From assembly GCF_002514725.1 (NCBI RefSeq), contig NZ_NTLB01000005.1, forward strand, positions 186,001-250,000: a DNA stretch of 64,000 nucleotides, read 5' to 3'. Source of the DNA: Mangrovitalea sediminis (GTDB taxonomy: Bacteria; Pseudomonadota; Gammaproteobacteria; Pseudomonadales; Oleiphilaceae). The notes under the pieces were generated by a model, which was given only the letters and a program-made list of their open reading frames with translations, had not been told where the DNA came from and ran no database searches. Positions 8,423-18,554 of this stretch are shown here, in pieces; the stretch's first letter is position 1, and each line of letters opens with the position of its first letter. A program made the translations under genes and the position numbers.

Positions 8423-10393
8423 CTACTTCCTCTGGATCGAGATCACTTTCTCGACAGCTGGTGTGATTAGGTTAACCATCTGTAGCGCCATAAAATTGCT
8501 GATATGATGATTGTCCTTGAATAGAATTTGTCCTTTTTTAATACTCACACAAGTTTCTTTGTCGCAAAAATAGTTTTCTAAAGACAAAATGTGCGCTCCC
8601 CATCGCTTGCCAATTGCCTCATAGAAAGGAGAGAGTTGCTTGTCATATTCCTTTCGACTTATGGTTTCGCCGTCATAAGGTATGCCTAGCATTGCGTTAT
8701 GGATATATTGGTCTGGTACTCTTCTGTTGAAGCGCGGCGGCTGAGCCATTATCAAAAATTTAGTGTTATTGGTTGTAAGTTTTTCGAAGGTGCTATTTGC
8801 GGCAGCAGAAAAATCTATTTCAGACTTTGAGGGATTTCTATAGAAATTTGATTTATTGCTTTCGATTACGCCCCAATCTAAATAGTTGTCAAATGCGCCG
8901 AATAAAATAATTAAATCGTAATGATTTTTAAGTATGTAGTGAAAAACCATATTGTTCACGCGAACGCACGACTGTCTCCAATCGTTTCTCCTAATATCAA
9001 TTATAGGTGGGCATCCCGTAGTGTTTGCGAAGTCAATTTTGTACTTTGAAGCTAATTCTGAAAATCCGGTCATTGCAGCGCTGCCGTGGCTATCTCCCCA
9101 AACGAAGATCTTCTTGCTGGGGTTGGAACCATAGGGGATTTTTAAACTACAAATATGAAGCTTTCCGGTATTTCTGGTCCTATCAGTGCAATCTCTTCTT
9201 ATTTCTGGATGAATAGCTTTCTCATATTTTGCAACGACTGCACCGGTAGGGTCAGAATAAAAGGCATTTCCATAAATAATTCCACCCGTTGATAGTAGCG
9301 CTACTGCTGCAAAGGCGGGAATGAAAATTTTTTTGAACTGAGTATTTGATATGATCTCTTTTTTTCTAAATGGCGTTTCAATGTATTTGTATGATAGCCA
9401 TGAAAATATAAAGGTAGCGCTCAGGATAAGTAAAGTTTTTGGCCAGGCGTTTGTGCTGTAAATCCAATTACTAAAAACAATGATTGGCCAGTGCCAGAGA
9501 TAGAGCGAGTACGAAATAATTCCAATAAAAGTAAGGAGCTTTGACTTAAGTAATAAATTAACAACGCTTCGCTCGTTCGAAGAAAACATTATAAGTGAAG
9601 CCCCGATAACCGGGAATAAGGCGTTGTATGAAGGAAATTTTGTGTTGCTATTAAATGCGAATATTGGGATTGCGATTAAGGCCATCCCTACTTCTTTTAA
9701 GTATGGAAGAGATCTATAGCGAGATTGAGGGTAGTAATGAATGTAAATCGCAGCTATCCCTCCAATGCAGAGTTCATAAAATCTGGGTGGAAGCAAATAA
9801 AATGCAGCAAAAGATCTATATGATGGCGTGTAGTGTATGGCTAAGTATATTGAGAATAGTGAGACAATAATAAATATTAGAAGCTGGGCTAGCTTTTCCC
9901 TGAATAAAGTTAGCGTAATCAGCATGAAAAGTGGAAAAGCAAGATAATATTGCTCCTCAATGCTCAGACTCCAAGTGTGAAGGAAGGGGTTTAAGCTAAG
10001 ATCAGAGCTGAAGTAGCCGCCTTGTTTCCAAAAATAGATGTTGGATACAAATGTCAAAGATGATAATGCCGCTTTAGACACACTTTGATAATAAGGTGGC
10101 GGATATATGAAGAAAAAGGTTAAGAGTGTTGTTAAATATATAATTAATGCCGCTGGAGCCAGTCGTCGGAATCGTCTTGCATAGAAGTCTTTAAAAGAAA
10201 AGGTGGATGTGTTCATTTTTTTTATTATGATTGAGGTTATCAAGAATCCGCTAATGGCAAAGAAAACATCTACCCCTATAAATCCTCCAGAGAAAGCTGA
10301 TAAATGCATATGGAAAAATATAACGGGAATTATTGCTAAAGCGCGTAGGCCATCAATATCTTTTCTGTATTCTATATCCACTTTTTGAACCAT
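8423..10393 (-). CDS. Membrane O-acyltransferase with SGNH domain (OafA/YrhL type)
   Basis: Two-domain surface-polysaccharide acyltransferase, 656 aa. N-terminal acyltransferase-3 domain (about 1-360) begins YRKDIDGLRALAIIPVIFFH with the catalytic-type His, has GGFIGVDVFFAISGFLI and about ten membrane helices. The C-terminal periplasmic SGNH hydrolase-like domain has the GDSHG block at about residue 431 and the DNHH Asp-His near residue 631. Such proteins O-acetylate LPS, peptidoglycan or exopolysaccharide. The gene is markedly A+T-rich compared with clpA and infA on either side, suggesting horizontal acquisition. The ATG at 10393 has AAGG immediately before it, a poor spacing. The acceptor glycan is unknown; a link to the distant polysaccharide locus is only a guess. 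Confidence 0.9.
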   Translation of the reverse strand: MVQKVDIEYRKDIDGLRALAIIPVIFFHMHLSAFSGGFIGVDVFFAISGFLITSIIIKKMNTSTFSFKDFYARRFRRLAPAALIIYLTTLLTFFFIYPPPYYQSVSKAALSSLTFVSNIYFWKQGGYFSSDLSLNPFLHTWSLSIEEQYYLAFPLFMLITLTLFREKLAQLLIFIIVSLFSIYLAIHYTPSYRSFAAFYLLPPRFYELCIGGIAAIYIHYYPQSRYRSLPYLKEVGMALIAIPIFAFNSNTKFPSYNALFPVIGASLIMFSSNERSVVNLLLKSKLLTFIGIISYSLYLWHWPIIVFSNWIYSTNAWPKTLLILSATFIFSWLSYKYIETPFRKKEIISNTQFKKIFIPAFAAVALLSTGGIIYGNAFYSDPTGAVVAKYEKAIHPEIRRDCTDRTRNTGKLHICSLKIPYGSNPSKKIFVWGDSHGSAAMTGFSELASKYKIDFANTTGCPPIIDIRRNDWRQSCVRVNNMVFHYILKNHYDLIILFGAFDNYLDWGVIESNKSNFYRNPSKSEIDFSAAANSTFEKLTTNNTKFLIMAQPPRFNRRVPDQYIHNAMLGIPYDGETISRKEYDKQLSPFYEAIGKRWGAHILSLENYFCDKETCVSIKKGQILFKDNHHISNFMALQMVNLITPAVEKVISIQRK

Positions 10394-11145
10394 CCTTGAT
10401 AATGGACTCAGTTGTATTTAAATTTTGCAATTTTTTTCGATTGCATGAGGGATATAAATTAAATTTATTTATGCAACCTTCATGGTTCAATTTTGTAGTG
10501 AATTTTAGATGAAAATGTGTTTGAAGGGAATTTTTGATCTTGGTAGGGGGCAGAAAGCAGGTTATCAATTGATTTTATCGTTGTTGCTTCGAGCCCTTTC
10601 CTCGTAATGAGAGTCTCTTTTGTTGTGGGGGTTGTACAAAAAACGCTCAATATATGTTTGTGGGGCTGTGTTGTGTTCAAACAATTAGATTTATGTGCCC
10701 TGGTAAGCGCCTTTCTCGTGGCGTGCTAGGTGAGAAGATTTCTCAGTAGGTCTGCGTCGATGATTGCGTCATAGCGCACGTAATGAAGGTTGGGCGCAAG
10801 TAATCAAGAGCATGGCGCTGAGTGGAAGAACCTACTTTTCCCGCTAAAGTTGTTCCAGATGCACATGTGTGGCGAGCTGCGCACAGCAAGCCACACTCTT
10901 CGACGACACGTGTGTACGATCTGCGAAAATTCGTTTTCATCGTTACTGTGTTCGAACAACTTCCTGCAAGACCGTTTGGCGACGGATGCATTTACAATAT
11001 TTTGAGGTGCTCACCGTGACGAAACGATATTAATTCTCGGTCTTCCGTTTTTTTGTTTAAGTCAATAAGTTACTTTGTGATCATGAATGTATCATTAGTC
11101 AGCGAAGTAACCAGAACCGGGCGCCGCCAGGGTGAGGGATTCGGA
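10394..11145. other. 752-bp gene-free region upstream of the acyltransferase
   Basis: A+T-rich from 10394 to about 10690, then of ordinary composition up to infA. Short open frames exist but lack ribosome sites and recognisable sequence. In E. coli a tRNA-Ser gene lies between clpA and infA, so I looked for a cloverleaf on both strands and saw none. Confidence 0.5.
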
Positions 11146-11364
11146 TCAGCGGGCGCGGTAGACGATGCGACCCTTGCTCAGGTCGTAGGGAGTCAGCTCA
11201 ACTTTGACTTTATCTCCGGTCAGGATGCGGATGTAGTTTTTGCGCATTTTGCCGGAAATGTGTGCCGTCACAACGTGACCGTTGCTCAGTTCAACACGGA
11301 ACATGGTGTTGGGAAGGGTATCGATAACAGTCCCTTCCATTTCGATGACATCAGTCTTCGCCAT
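11146..11364 (-). CDS. infA: Translation initiation factor IF-1
   Basis: 72-aa OB-fold protein that binds the ribosomal A site during 30S initiation. The sequence has [19 protein letters not shown] and [22 protein letters not shown] in order and ends GRIVYRAR, nearly identical to E. coli IF-1. Encoded on the same strand as and downstream of bpt with a 182-bp gap, which may hold its own promoter. Full length. Confidence 0.99.
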   Translation of the reverse strand: MAKTDVIEMEGTVIDTLPNTMFRVELSNGHVVTAHISGKMRKNYIRILTGDKVKVELTPYDLSKGRIVYRAR

Positions 11365-11546
11365 TCAGTATAAACCCCAGTTGCGATCAATCTGTAATAA
11401 GCCGGTGATGCACAAAAGCCTGCTCAGCGGGGATTTTGCACCGCCTGAACATGACCGGCCGGAAAGTGGCAGCAATTCTGCCTGAATTATCGGCAATTGG
11501 CAAAAGCCGTAAGTGTCTTAGTGCGGTAGAGGCAATCCGTTAAGGT

Positions 11547-12260
11547 CTAATCGAGGGGAAGATCCTGCCAGTGACCGTCTGAAAGCATTTCCAGTGGCTG
11601 GAAATGGTCCTTATAGCTCATCTTGCGACAGTCCTTAATCCAGTAGCCCAAGTATACGTAGGGCAATTCCCGTCGACGTGTTTCTTCGATTTGCCAGAGG
11701 ATAGCCAGTGTGCCAAGTCCCCTGGGGGTGGATGATGGCTCAAACAACGTATAGATCGCGGAGAGGCCGTCGTCCAGGGCGTCAACGACGCCCAGGCCGA
11801 TCAGTCGCCCATGTTCCCGCATTTCCAGATAAAACCCATCGACACCACCTTCTACCAGAAAGGAAGAAAACTGCTCCCGGCTCGGTGGATACATATCGCC
11901 ATCCGAATGGCGCTGATTGATATAGTTCTCGTAAAGCCGGTAATACTCTTCGGTATAGCGCGCAGGGACTGGGCGTAACTCAAGGTCGCTGTTCTGGCGC
12001 AGGTTACGTCGCTGCGATCTATCTGGCCGAAAGCGGTCTACCGGTATTCGGACGGGAATGCAGGCGTTGCAGGATTCGCAGTGTGGACGATAGTAATGCG
12101 AGCCGCTGCGCCGGAAGCCGAGGGCCGTCAGTTGACTGTACAGTCTGCGGTCAACATGCGCTCGAGGGTCCACGAACATGGTGGTGGCGTGCCGATCAGT
12201 CAAGTAGCTGCAATGGTGTTCCGGTGTGGCGAAAAATACTAACGTCTTGAGACTGCTCAT
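11547..12260 (-). CDS. bpt: Aspartate/glutamate leucyltransferase Bpt (ATE family)
   Basis: Transfers leucine from Leu-tRNA to N-terminal Asp or Glu, creating N-degrons for ClpS. The start is set at the Met of MSSLKTLVFFAT (ATG 12258-12260), overlapping the aat stop by 4 bp (ATGA); a longer frame to 12299 lies inside aat. ATE N-domain cysteines and context appear in HYYRPHCESCNACIPVRIPV (about 54-73), and the C-domain contains YVYLGYWIKDCRKMSYK. Length of 237 aa is typical. Translationally coupled with aat. Confidence 0.96.
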   Translation of the reverse strand: MSSLKTLVFFATPEHHCSYLTDRHATTMFVDPRAHVDRRLYSQLTALGFRRSGSHYYRPHCESCNACIPVRIPVDRFRPDRSQRRNLRQNSDLELRPVPARYTEEYYRLYENYINQRHSDGDMYPPSREQFSSFLVEGGVDGFYLEMREHGRLIGLGVVDALDDGLSAIYTLFEPSSTPRGLGTLAILWQIEETRRRELPYVYLGYWIKDCRKMSYKDHFQPLEMLSDGHWQDLPLD

Positions 12261-12973
12261 GGCGCCTCCCGTTCTGACCATTGCCACTCCATTTGCCATA
12301 ACACATGGTCTGGAGACTGGTCGATGTTCTTTTCCAGTATAGATAAAAATTCGGCGCGGGGAACAAGTCGGGCGCCCAGGGAACGCAAGTGGGCATTCTC
12401 CACCTGGCAGTCGATGAGGGCATATTTCCAGGCCTGAAGTTGTCGCACCATATGGGTAAAGGCGACCTTTGAGGCATCGGTTTGCCGGGCAAACATCGAC
12501 TCGCCAAAGAAGCAGCGCCCCATGGCAACGCCGTAGAGGCCTCCGGCGAGGTTGCCTTCATCGTCCCAGGCTTCGAAGGAGTGAGCCAGGCGGAGCTGGT
12601 GCAACCGGGAGTAGGCCATCTTCATGTCCGGCGTAATCCAGGTGCCTTCGCTGCGTGAGTCGGCGCAGGCAGTAACGACTTCATCGAACGCTTTGTCGAT
12701 AGTGACGTGGTAGCGACCCTGGCGCAGGGTCTTGCGCAGGCTGCGGGAAGTATGCAATTCGTGAGGCAACAGTATGCAGCGGGGATTGGGCGACCACCAG
12801 AGTATCGGCTGCTCTTCACTGAACCAGGGGAAAATGCCGGAGCGATAGGCAAGCAGCAGCCTGTCGACGGCTAAGTCGCCGCCGATAGCAAGCAGACCGT
12901 CCGGATCCTCCAGGGCGGCATCCGGGGAGGGGAACCAGAGATGGTCGGAGTCCAGCCAGGGTAACGTCGTCAT
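12257..12973 (-). CDS. aat: Leucyl/phenylalanyl-tRNA-protein transferase
   Basis: Adds Leu or Phe to proteins with N-terminal Lys or Arg, tagging them for ClpS-ClpA-ClpP. 238 aa. Family motifs PDGLLAIGGDLAVDRLLLAY, YRSGIFPWFSE, ILWWSPNPRCIL, and GLYGVAMGRCFFGESMFAR are intact, including the Glu-Ser around the active site. Overlaps bpt by 4 bp. It forms, with clpS and clpA 5 kb away, a complete bacterial N-degron pathway. Confidence 0.98.
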   Translation of the reverse strand: MTTLPWLDSDHLWFPSPDAALEDPDGLLAIGGDLAVDRLLLAYRSGIFPWFSEEQPILWWSPNPRCILLPHELHTSRSLRKTLRQGRYHVTIDKAFDEVVTACADSRSEGTWITPDMKMAYSRLHQLRLAHSFEAWDDEGNLAGGLYGVAMGRCFFGESMFARQTDASKVAFTHMVRQLQAWKYALIDCQVENAHLRSLGARLVPRAEFLSILEKNIDQSPDHVLWQMEWQWSEREAP

Positions 12974-13052
12974 CCCGATATCTGAGCGCGCCTAAGGGAC
13001 GATGGGCAGCCCTCCCGTATCGGTCCGGAAGGGCCCTGCATCTCATTGTGAC

Positions 13053-14129
<1,077 letters not shown>

Positions 14130-14260
14130 TTACCACGATGTCCAGCGTTATCGGATTGAATTGGCCAATATCGATTATTGAGATACTTAATGGGCTAGCT
14201 GAGGGCGATAGTCTGTATTTCAACCGTTGCGTGGACCTTTCTACGGGACTCTACAGGACG

Positions 14261-15169
14261 CTACAGGACCGCGACGTCCTCCAGGATACGTTGGGCACGC
14301 AACTGGCCTTTGGGGGACTCGCCTTGGGCCAGCCGGTGCTCGACGATGGCGGGCAACACCATCTGAACGTCATCGGGCAGTACATGGTGGCGGCCACTCA
14401 TCAGTGCCCAGGCCCTGGCGGCGCGGAGTAATCCAAGGCCGGCCCGGGGAGAGAGCCCGTAGACGACACCGGGCATTTGCCGGGTGTAGCCGAGAATCCG
14501 CTGAACATAGTCCAGCAAGGCTTCTGATACGGTAACCCGGTCGACGGCCTGCTGCAGGGTCAGAACGTCTTCGGTGCTTAATTGCGGTTGCAGTCGGGCG
14601 GTGAGGTCGCGTCGGTCCTCTCCCTGCAATAGCGCACGCTCCGCCAGACGGTCGGGATATCCCAACTGGAGTCGCATAAGGAAGCGGTCCAGTTGTGACT
14701 CCGGGAGCGGGTATGTGCCCCCTTGCTCGAGTGGATTCTGGGTGGCAATCACGAAGAAAGGAATCGGCAGAGGGCGGGTGTGGCCCTCGATAGAGACCTG
14801 ACGTTCTTCCATCGCTTCCAGCAGCGCGCTCTGGGTGCGCGGTGAGGCTCGGTTAATCTCGTCGGCCAGGACGACCTGGGAGAAGATGGGGCCGGGATGA
14901 AAGACCAGGTCATTCGCGTCGCGATCAAAGGTCGAGAAACCGAGCACATCGGCCGGCAACAGGTCGCTGGTGAACTGAATGCGCTGATAGCTCAGGCCCA
15001 TAATACGGGCAAGGGCATGAGACAGCGTGGTTTTACCCATGCCGGGAATGTCCTCGATCAGCAGGTGACCCCGAGCCAACATGCAGCACAGTGCGAGTCG
15101 AACCTGCAGATCCTTGCCCAGAAGCACCTCATTGAGGGCGCCGATGGTGTTCTCGATAAGTCGTTTCAC
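14261..15169 (-). CDS. MoxR-type AAA+ ATPase
   Basis: AAA_3/MoxR chaperone-like ATPase, 302 aa. Walker A DIPGMGKTTL is at about residues 39-48, Walker B VVLADEINRASPRTQSALLE at about 98-117, sensor 1 FFVIATQNPLEQGGTYPLPE at about 135-155, and the C-terminal lid carries GLSPRAGLGLLRAARAW. MoxR ATPases usually work with DUF58/vWA and transglutaminase-like membrane proteins encoded next to them. Here no such partner is adjacent: aguB precedes (20 bp gap) and a 251-bp gap separates it from trxB. Function in this organism is unknown. Confidence 0.9.
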   Translation of the reverse strand: MKRLIENTIGALNEVLLGKDLQVRLALCCMLARGHLLIEDIPGMGKTTLSHALARIMGLSYQRIQFTSDLLPADVLGFSTFDRDANDLVFHPGPIFSQVVLADEINRASPRTQSALLEAMEERQVSIEGHTRPLPIPFFVIATQNPLEQGGTYPLPESQLDRFLMRLQLGYPDRLAERALLQGEDRRDLTARLQPQLSTEDVLTLQQAVDRVTVSEALLDYVQRILGYTRQMPGVVYGLSPRAGLGLLRAARAWALMSGRHHVLPDDVQMVLPAIVEHRLAQGESPKGQLRAQRILEDVAVL

Positions 15170-15189
15170 GAAGGATTACCGGGTTCGGC

Positions 15190-16104
15190 TCAATCGCGCA
15201 CGCGCTTGAGGATGTCCTGATAAGCGTCGATGCGCCGGTCTCGCAAGTAGGGCCAGATGCGCCGAACACTTTCTGTGCGTTCCCGGTCGAGCTCGACCAT
15301 GAGAACAGTTTCCGTTACGTCGTCCGCCCGTGCCAGGAATTCACCCTGGGGCCCGGCAATAAAACTGTTACCCCAGAAACGGATGCCGTCGGATTGCCCG
15401 GAAGGATCGGGCTCCTGTCCGATACGGTTTGGCGCGATAACCGGGAGATTGTTGGCAACCGCGTGACCGCGCTGAACGGTCACCCAGGCTTCAAGTTGCC
15501 GGGCCTTTTCATCATCGGTATCCGCCAGGTCCCAACCGATTGCGGTGGGGTAAATCAGGATTTCGGCGCCGGCGAGAGCCATCAGGCGCGCGGCTTCCGG
15601 ATACCACTGATCCCAGCAAACCAATACCCCGAGGCGGCCTACCGAGGTGTCGATAGGGCTGAAACCGCTGCGGCCGTCGTTGAACTGGGCATCGCCTGGT
15701 GTGAAATAGAATTTCTCATAAAAGCCGGGGTCGTCCGGAATGTGCATTTTCCGATACAGGCCCGCAATGGAGCCATCTCGCTCAAGGACCACAGCGGTAT
15801 TGTGGTAGACGCCGTTCATACGGCGCTCGAATACGGAACCGACGATGACAATACCCAGTTCCTTCGCCAGAGCCGACAGGTGATCTGTCGTTGGGCCGGG
15901 AATGGGTTCCGCGAGTTCGAAAATCGCCGTGTCCTCGGTCTGACAGAAATACTGCGTCGCGTGCAATTCCTGCAGCACAACGAGTTCCGCTCCCTGGCCG
16001 GCCGCCTCGCGGACCAGGCGTTCGCTGGTTGCCAGGCTTTCCGCTTTCTGCGTGGAACAGGCCTGCTGGAGGGCGGCCACTTTTAGGGGGGATCGGCTAG
16101 TCAT
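15190..16104 (-). CDS. aguB: N-carbamoylputrescine amidase
   Basis: Nitrilase-superfamily enzyme that hydrolyses N-carbamoylputrescine to putrescine, CO2 and NH3. Start at ATG 16102-16104, overlapping the aguA stop (ATGA). Catalytic Glu-Lys-Cys triad is visible: ELVVLQELHATQYFC (Glu), GLYRKMHIPDDPGFYEKFYF (Lys) and LGVLVCWDQWYPEAARLMA (Cys). 304 aa, family length. Second step of the agmatine route; coupled with aguA. Confidence 0.97.
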   Translation of the reverse strand: MTSRSPLKVAALQQACSTQKAESLATSERLVREAAGQGAELVVLQELHATQYFCQTEDTAIFELAEPIPGPTTDHLSALAKELGIVIVGSVFERRMNGVYHNTAVVLERDGSIAGLYRKMHIPDDPGFYEKFYFTPGDAQFNDGRSGFSPIDTSVGRLGVLVCWDQWYPEAARLMALAGAEILIYPTAIGWDLADTDDEKARQLEAWVTVQRGHAVANNLPVIAPNRIGQEPDPSGQSDGIRFWGNSFIAGPQGEFLARADDVTETVLMVELDRERTESVRRIWPYLRDRRIDAYQDILKRVRD

Positions 16105-17159
16105 GAGGCTCCGACGACTCCACTGGGAATTTGCATGGTCAGGCAGTGCAGGCTGCCGTGTTGTTCGATGATGGCGCGGCAATTGATCGGTACGATCTCA
16201 TGCTCCGGGAAACACTGTGCCATGACTTCGATCGCCGCGTCATCCTGGGGAACACCATAAACCGGCAGCAGCACGGCACCGTTTACCAGCAGGAAGTTGG
16301 CATAGGTCGCGGGCAGTCGGTGTCCATCTTCGGAGTAGATGGCGTCGGGCCAGGGCAGTGGTACCAGTTCATAGGGCTCGCCGTTTCGCTGTCGGAGCGC
16401 TTGCAACTCCCGCTCCATGGCATTGAGCTCGTTAAAATGCTCGTCGCCGGCGTCGGTGCAGCGCACGTAACAGATGCGGGAAGGTGTGCAAAACCGCGCC
16501 AACGTGTCGATATGGCTGTCGGTGTCGTCTCCGGCCAGGTAGCCATGTTCGAGCCACAGTATGCGGTCGAAGCCGAGAAGGTCGCTCAGCCGTTGTTCAA
16601 CCTCCGCACGGCTAAGGCCCGGGTTACGGGTGGGGGTCAGCAGGCATTGGGCTGTGGTCAGCAGAGTGCCTTCACCGTCGGACTCGACGGAGCCGCCTTC
16701 GAGGACGAAATCCACTGCTTGTAACGGGGTCTGCCCGAACAGCCGGCTGCGCGCAAGATGCGTATTTAACGCGTCGTCCTTCTCGTGGGGAAACTTGCCG
16801 CCCCAGGCATTGAAGCGGAAATCGAGCAGACGTGGCTGACCATCGACGATGACGGTAATTGGGCCATGGTCTCGTGCCCAAGTGTCATTAGCCGGCGCCG
16901 GCGTGGCGAACACCCGACCGGGCAGCTTGTCGGCGTTGATGTGCTCCTGCAGCGTTTTCTGGATGCGCTCGAGCCGGAAGACGTCTTCGCAACTGACAAC
17001 GAGATGCTCGCGACGCAGCACTTCGATGGCGATCTCGAAAAACACCGGTTCCACCTGGTCGATAAGGTCGGCCCAGTCTGTCCCCATGTGTGGCCAGGTC
17101 AGCATCACCGCGCTTTGCGGTGCCCATTCGGCCGGAAGTACAGGTGTTTGTTGCGTCAT
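16101..17159 (-). CDS. aguA: Agmatine deiminase
   Basis: Guanidine-modifying enzyme converting agmatine to N-carbamoylputrescine and ammonia. Start at ATG 17157-17159, preceded by an AGGAGA ribosome site; a longer frame reaches 17207 without support. Core motifs: WARDHGPITVIVDG (Asp), LEGGSVESDGEGTLLTT, GDDTDSHIDTLARF (His/Asp) and the C-terminal catalytic cysteine in HGSLHCLTMQIP. 352 aa. With aguB it gives the arginine-decarboxylase-dependent putrescine pathway or agmatine use as a nitrogen source. Confidence 0.97.
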   Translation of the reverse strand: MTQQTPVLPAEWAPQSAVMLTWPHMGTDWADLIDQVEPVFFEIAIEVLRREHLVVSCEDVFRLERIQKTLQEHINADKLPGRVFATPAPANDTWARDHGPITVIVDGQPRLLDFRFNAWGGKFPHEKDDALNTHLARSRLFGQTPLQAVDFVLEGGSVESDGEGTLLTTAQCLLTPTRNPGLSRAEVEQRLSDLLGFDRILWLEHGYLAGDDTDSHIDTLARFCTPSRICYVRCTDAGDEHFNELNAMERELQALRQRNGEPYELVPLPWPDAIYSEDGHRLPATYANFLLVNGAVLLPVYGVPQDDAAIEVMAQCFPEHEIVPINCRAIIEQHGSLHCLTMQIPSGVVGAS

Positions 17160-17221
17160 CTCGTCTCCTGGGAGAAGGCGGCCGGAACGCTCATGGCCGC
17201 CGACCACTGGTCAGACGGGCA

Positions 17222-17548
17222 TTATTTGGCGCTTTGCGGCTGATGGCTCAGCACGGTATGAATAACCCGATCGCCTTCAAAAAAAACCGTAAATTTATCG
17301 TAATGCCACTGTGTATAAGAGTAGGGCGCCTTGCCCACAGGACCTTTCTTGGACTTGGGCTCACCGAACTGTTTTAGCACCTTGGCCTGGGTTTCACCCC
17401 ATTTGGGCCTCGGGATCGACTGATCCTGAGGCGACTGCGACATCAGGGGAACGACGGTCTGCTCAGCCTGCGTCGCGGGCGCGAGCATTAAAGCAAAAGC
17501 TGCCCCGGCGAACAATTGGGACAGGGCGGCAACTCGAGGTCGGGACAT
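17222..17548 (-). CDS. Small exported protein, possibly BamE-like fold
   Basis: 108 aa from the ATG at 17546-17548 (MSRPRVAALSQLFAGAAF). It has a signal peptide ending near ATQA-EQ, then a short mature protein with WGETQAKVLKQFGEPKSKKG and WHYDKFTVFFEGDRVIHTVL. The pattern 'G...VLKQFGEP ... W.Y....V.FE.DRVI' recalls small SmpA/BamE-type periplasmic domains. Homologues are known as uncharacterised proteins in Pseudomonas and relatives, from memory. No function can be assigned. It sits 62 bp upstream of aguA on the same strand but lacks an obvious link. Confidence 0.75.
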   Translation of the reverse strand: MSRPRVAALSQLFAGAAFALMLAPATQAEQTVVPLMSQSPQDQSIPRPKWGETQAKVLKQFGEPKSKKGPVGKAPYSYTQWHYDKFTVFFEGDRVIHTVLSHQPQSAK

Positions 17549-17716
17549 ACTGGATTTCCGCAATGTCGGGCTCTCCACGCGTTCTTTGAGATAGGTTCGC
17601 GCCTTTCGTTGAAACCATCGTTTCAGCGGAATGGCGCATTTCAGGGTGAGGGCATACTGAAACAGCCCTTGCCTAGTACTATAGACGCTCCCGCAGCACT
17701 TTCCCGCTGAGGAGCT

Positions 17717-18376
17717 TCAGGAGGCCGGGTCGGGCTGCTGGGATTGACGCTGGCGTGCCTGCCATCGCAGCACGTGGCGTGCGATGCTCTGCCGGTCGTG
17801 GTCATCCATCTCAACAAATTCCACATGCACGCGGGAGGTTTCGCCGGGTGCCTGGACAAGGTCGAGTACCCTTGCCTTCATGCGGGGGCGGGCAAGATCC
17901 GGCATCAGGGTCAGGCGAAGCGCGATGCCATCGCCGGGCTGCAGGTCCTCCTCGAGCAGCGCGGCGGAAAAGGCCAGGCCGCCTTCGCTCAACGTGACAT
18001 CGCACCACTGGCTCGGTTGCAACGGATTCTGCTGAAAGGCCATAATGCGCGCCAGTGTGTCGAGCTTTAGATTCAGTGATTTGAAAAGACTGGATATTTG
18101 GCGCTCTTTCTCCGCGAGGAGGCTCATCTGGAGGCGAATGTCCTGGTCGAGCCGGCGTACTTCCTGGTAAAGGGGGCCAAGGTGGGCGTCGTTGAAAACG
18201 GCATCCAGTGACTGATCGGCATTCGCAAGTACCCGGACTTCCAGCCCGATACGATCTTCAATTCGGTAGAACTGCCGGCGATTGTTGGAAGGTACATTCT
18301 CCACGCTGTCGTCCGGTGCCGAAGGTGCGGTTTTCGGGGCACGTTGGTTGCTGGACAGATTCTTATGGCGAGGCAT
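17717..18376 (-). CDS. PilZ-like domain protein
   Basis: 219 aa cytoplasmic protein. An N-terminal segment with NRRQFYRIEDRIGLEV (RxxxR-type motif at about residue 34-38), a central helical part (about 80-110, EVRRLDQDIRLQMSLLAEKE), and a C-terminal part with CDVTLSEGGLAF resembling the second PilZ c-di-GMP motif (here T-L-S-E-G-G). It resembles the YcgR/PilZ arrangement with a helical insert. c-di-GMP binding is likely but not certain since the D/NxSxxG motif is imperfect (DVTLSEGG). It is divergent from lolC. The low-complexity C-terminus is Gln-rich. Confidence 0.75.
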   Translation of the reverse strand: MPRHKNLSSNQRAPKTAPSAPDDSVENVPSNNRRQFYRIEDRIGLEVRVLANADQSLDAVFNDAHLGPLYQEVRRLDQDIRLQMSLLAEKERQISSLFKSLNLKLDTLARIMAFQQNPLQPSQWCDVTLSEGGLAFSAALLEEDLQPGDGIALRLTLMPDLARPRMKARVLDLVQAPGETSRVHVEFVEMDDHDRQSIARHVLRWQARQRQSQQPDPAS

Positions 18377-18554
18377 GAAGGCTCCAACTCGGTTGCCCGA
18401 AAGGGCAGTTCAGCGTATCCGGGGTGGATGCCATGCCGGTTCCGCCCCTGTTTTTCGTTAGTGTAACAGCTTCTGCGCGAGTTGCTTTTTTCGCCGCAGG
18501 TTGATTCGGGTTCCCGCCTCAGGGCGGTGTGGCCATGGAGTGGAATGACCGCAG

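Noticed and set aside
10743-11019. Several 60-80 codon open frames between the acyltransferase and infA
   Set aside because: They overlap one another on both strands, lack ribosome sites and show no recognisable protein pattern.
7886-11145. tRNA-Ser gene expected between clpA and infA from E. coli synteny
   Set aside because: Looked for conserved T-loop and anticodon-arm sequences on both strands and found none.
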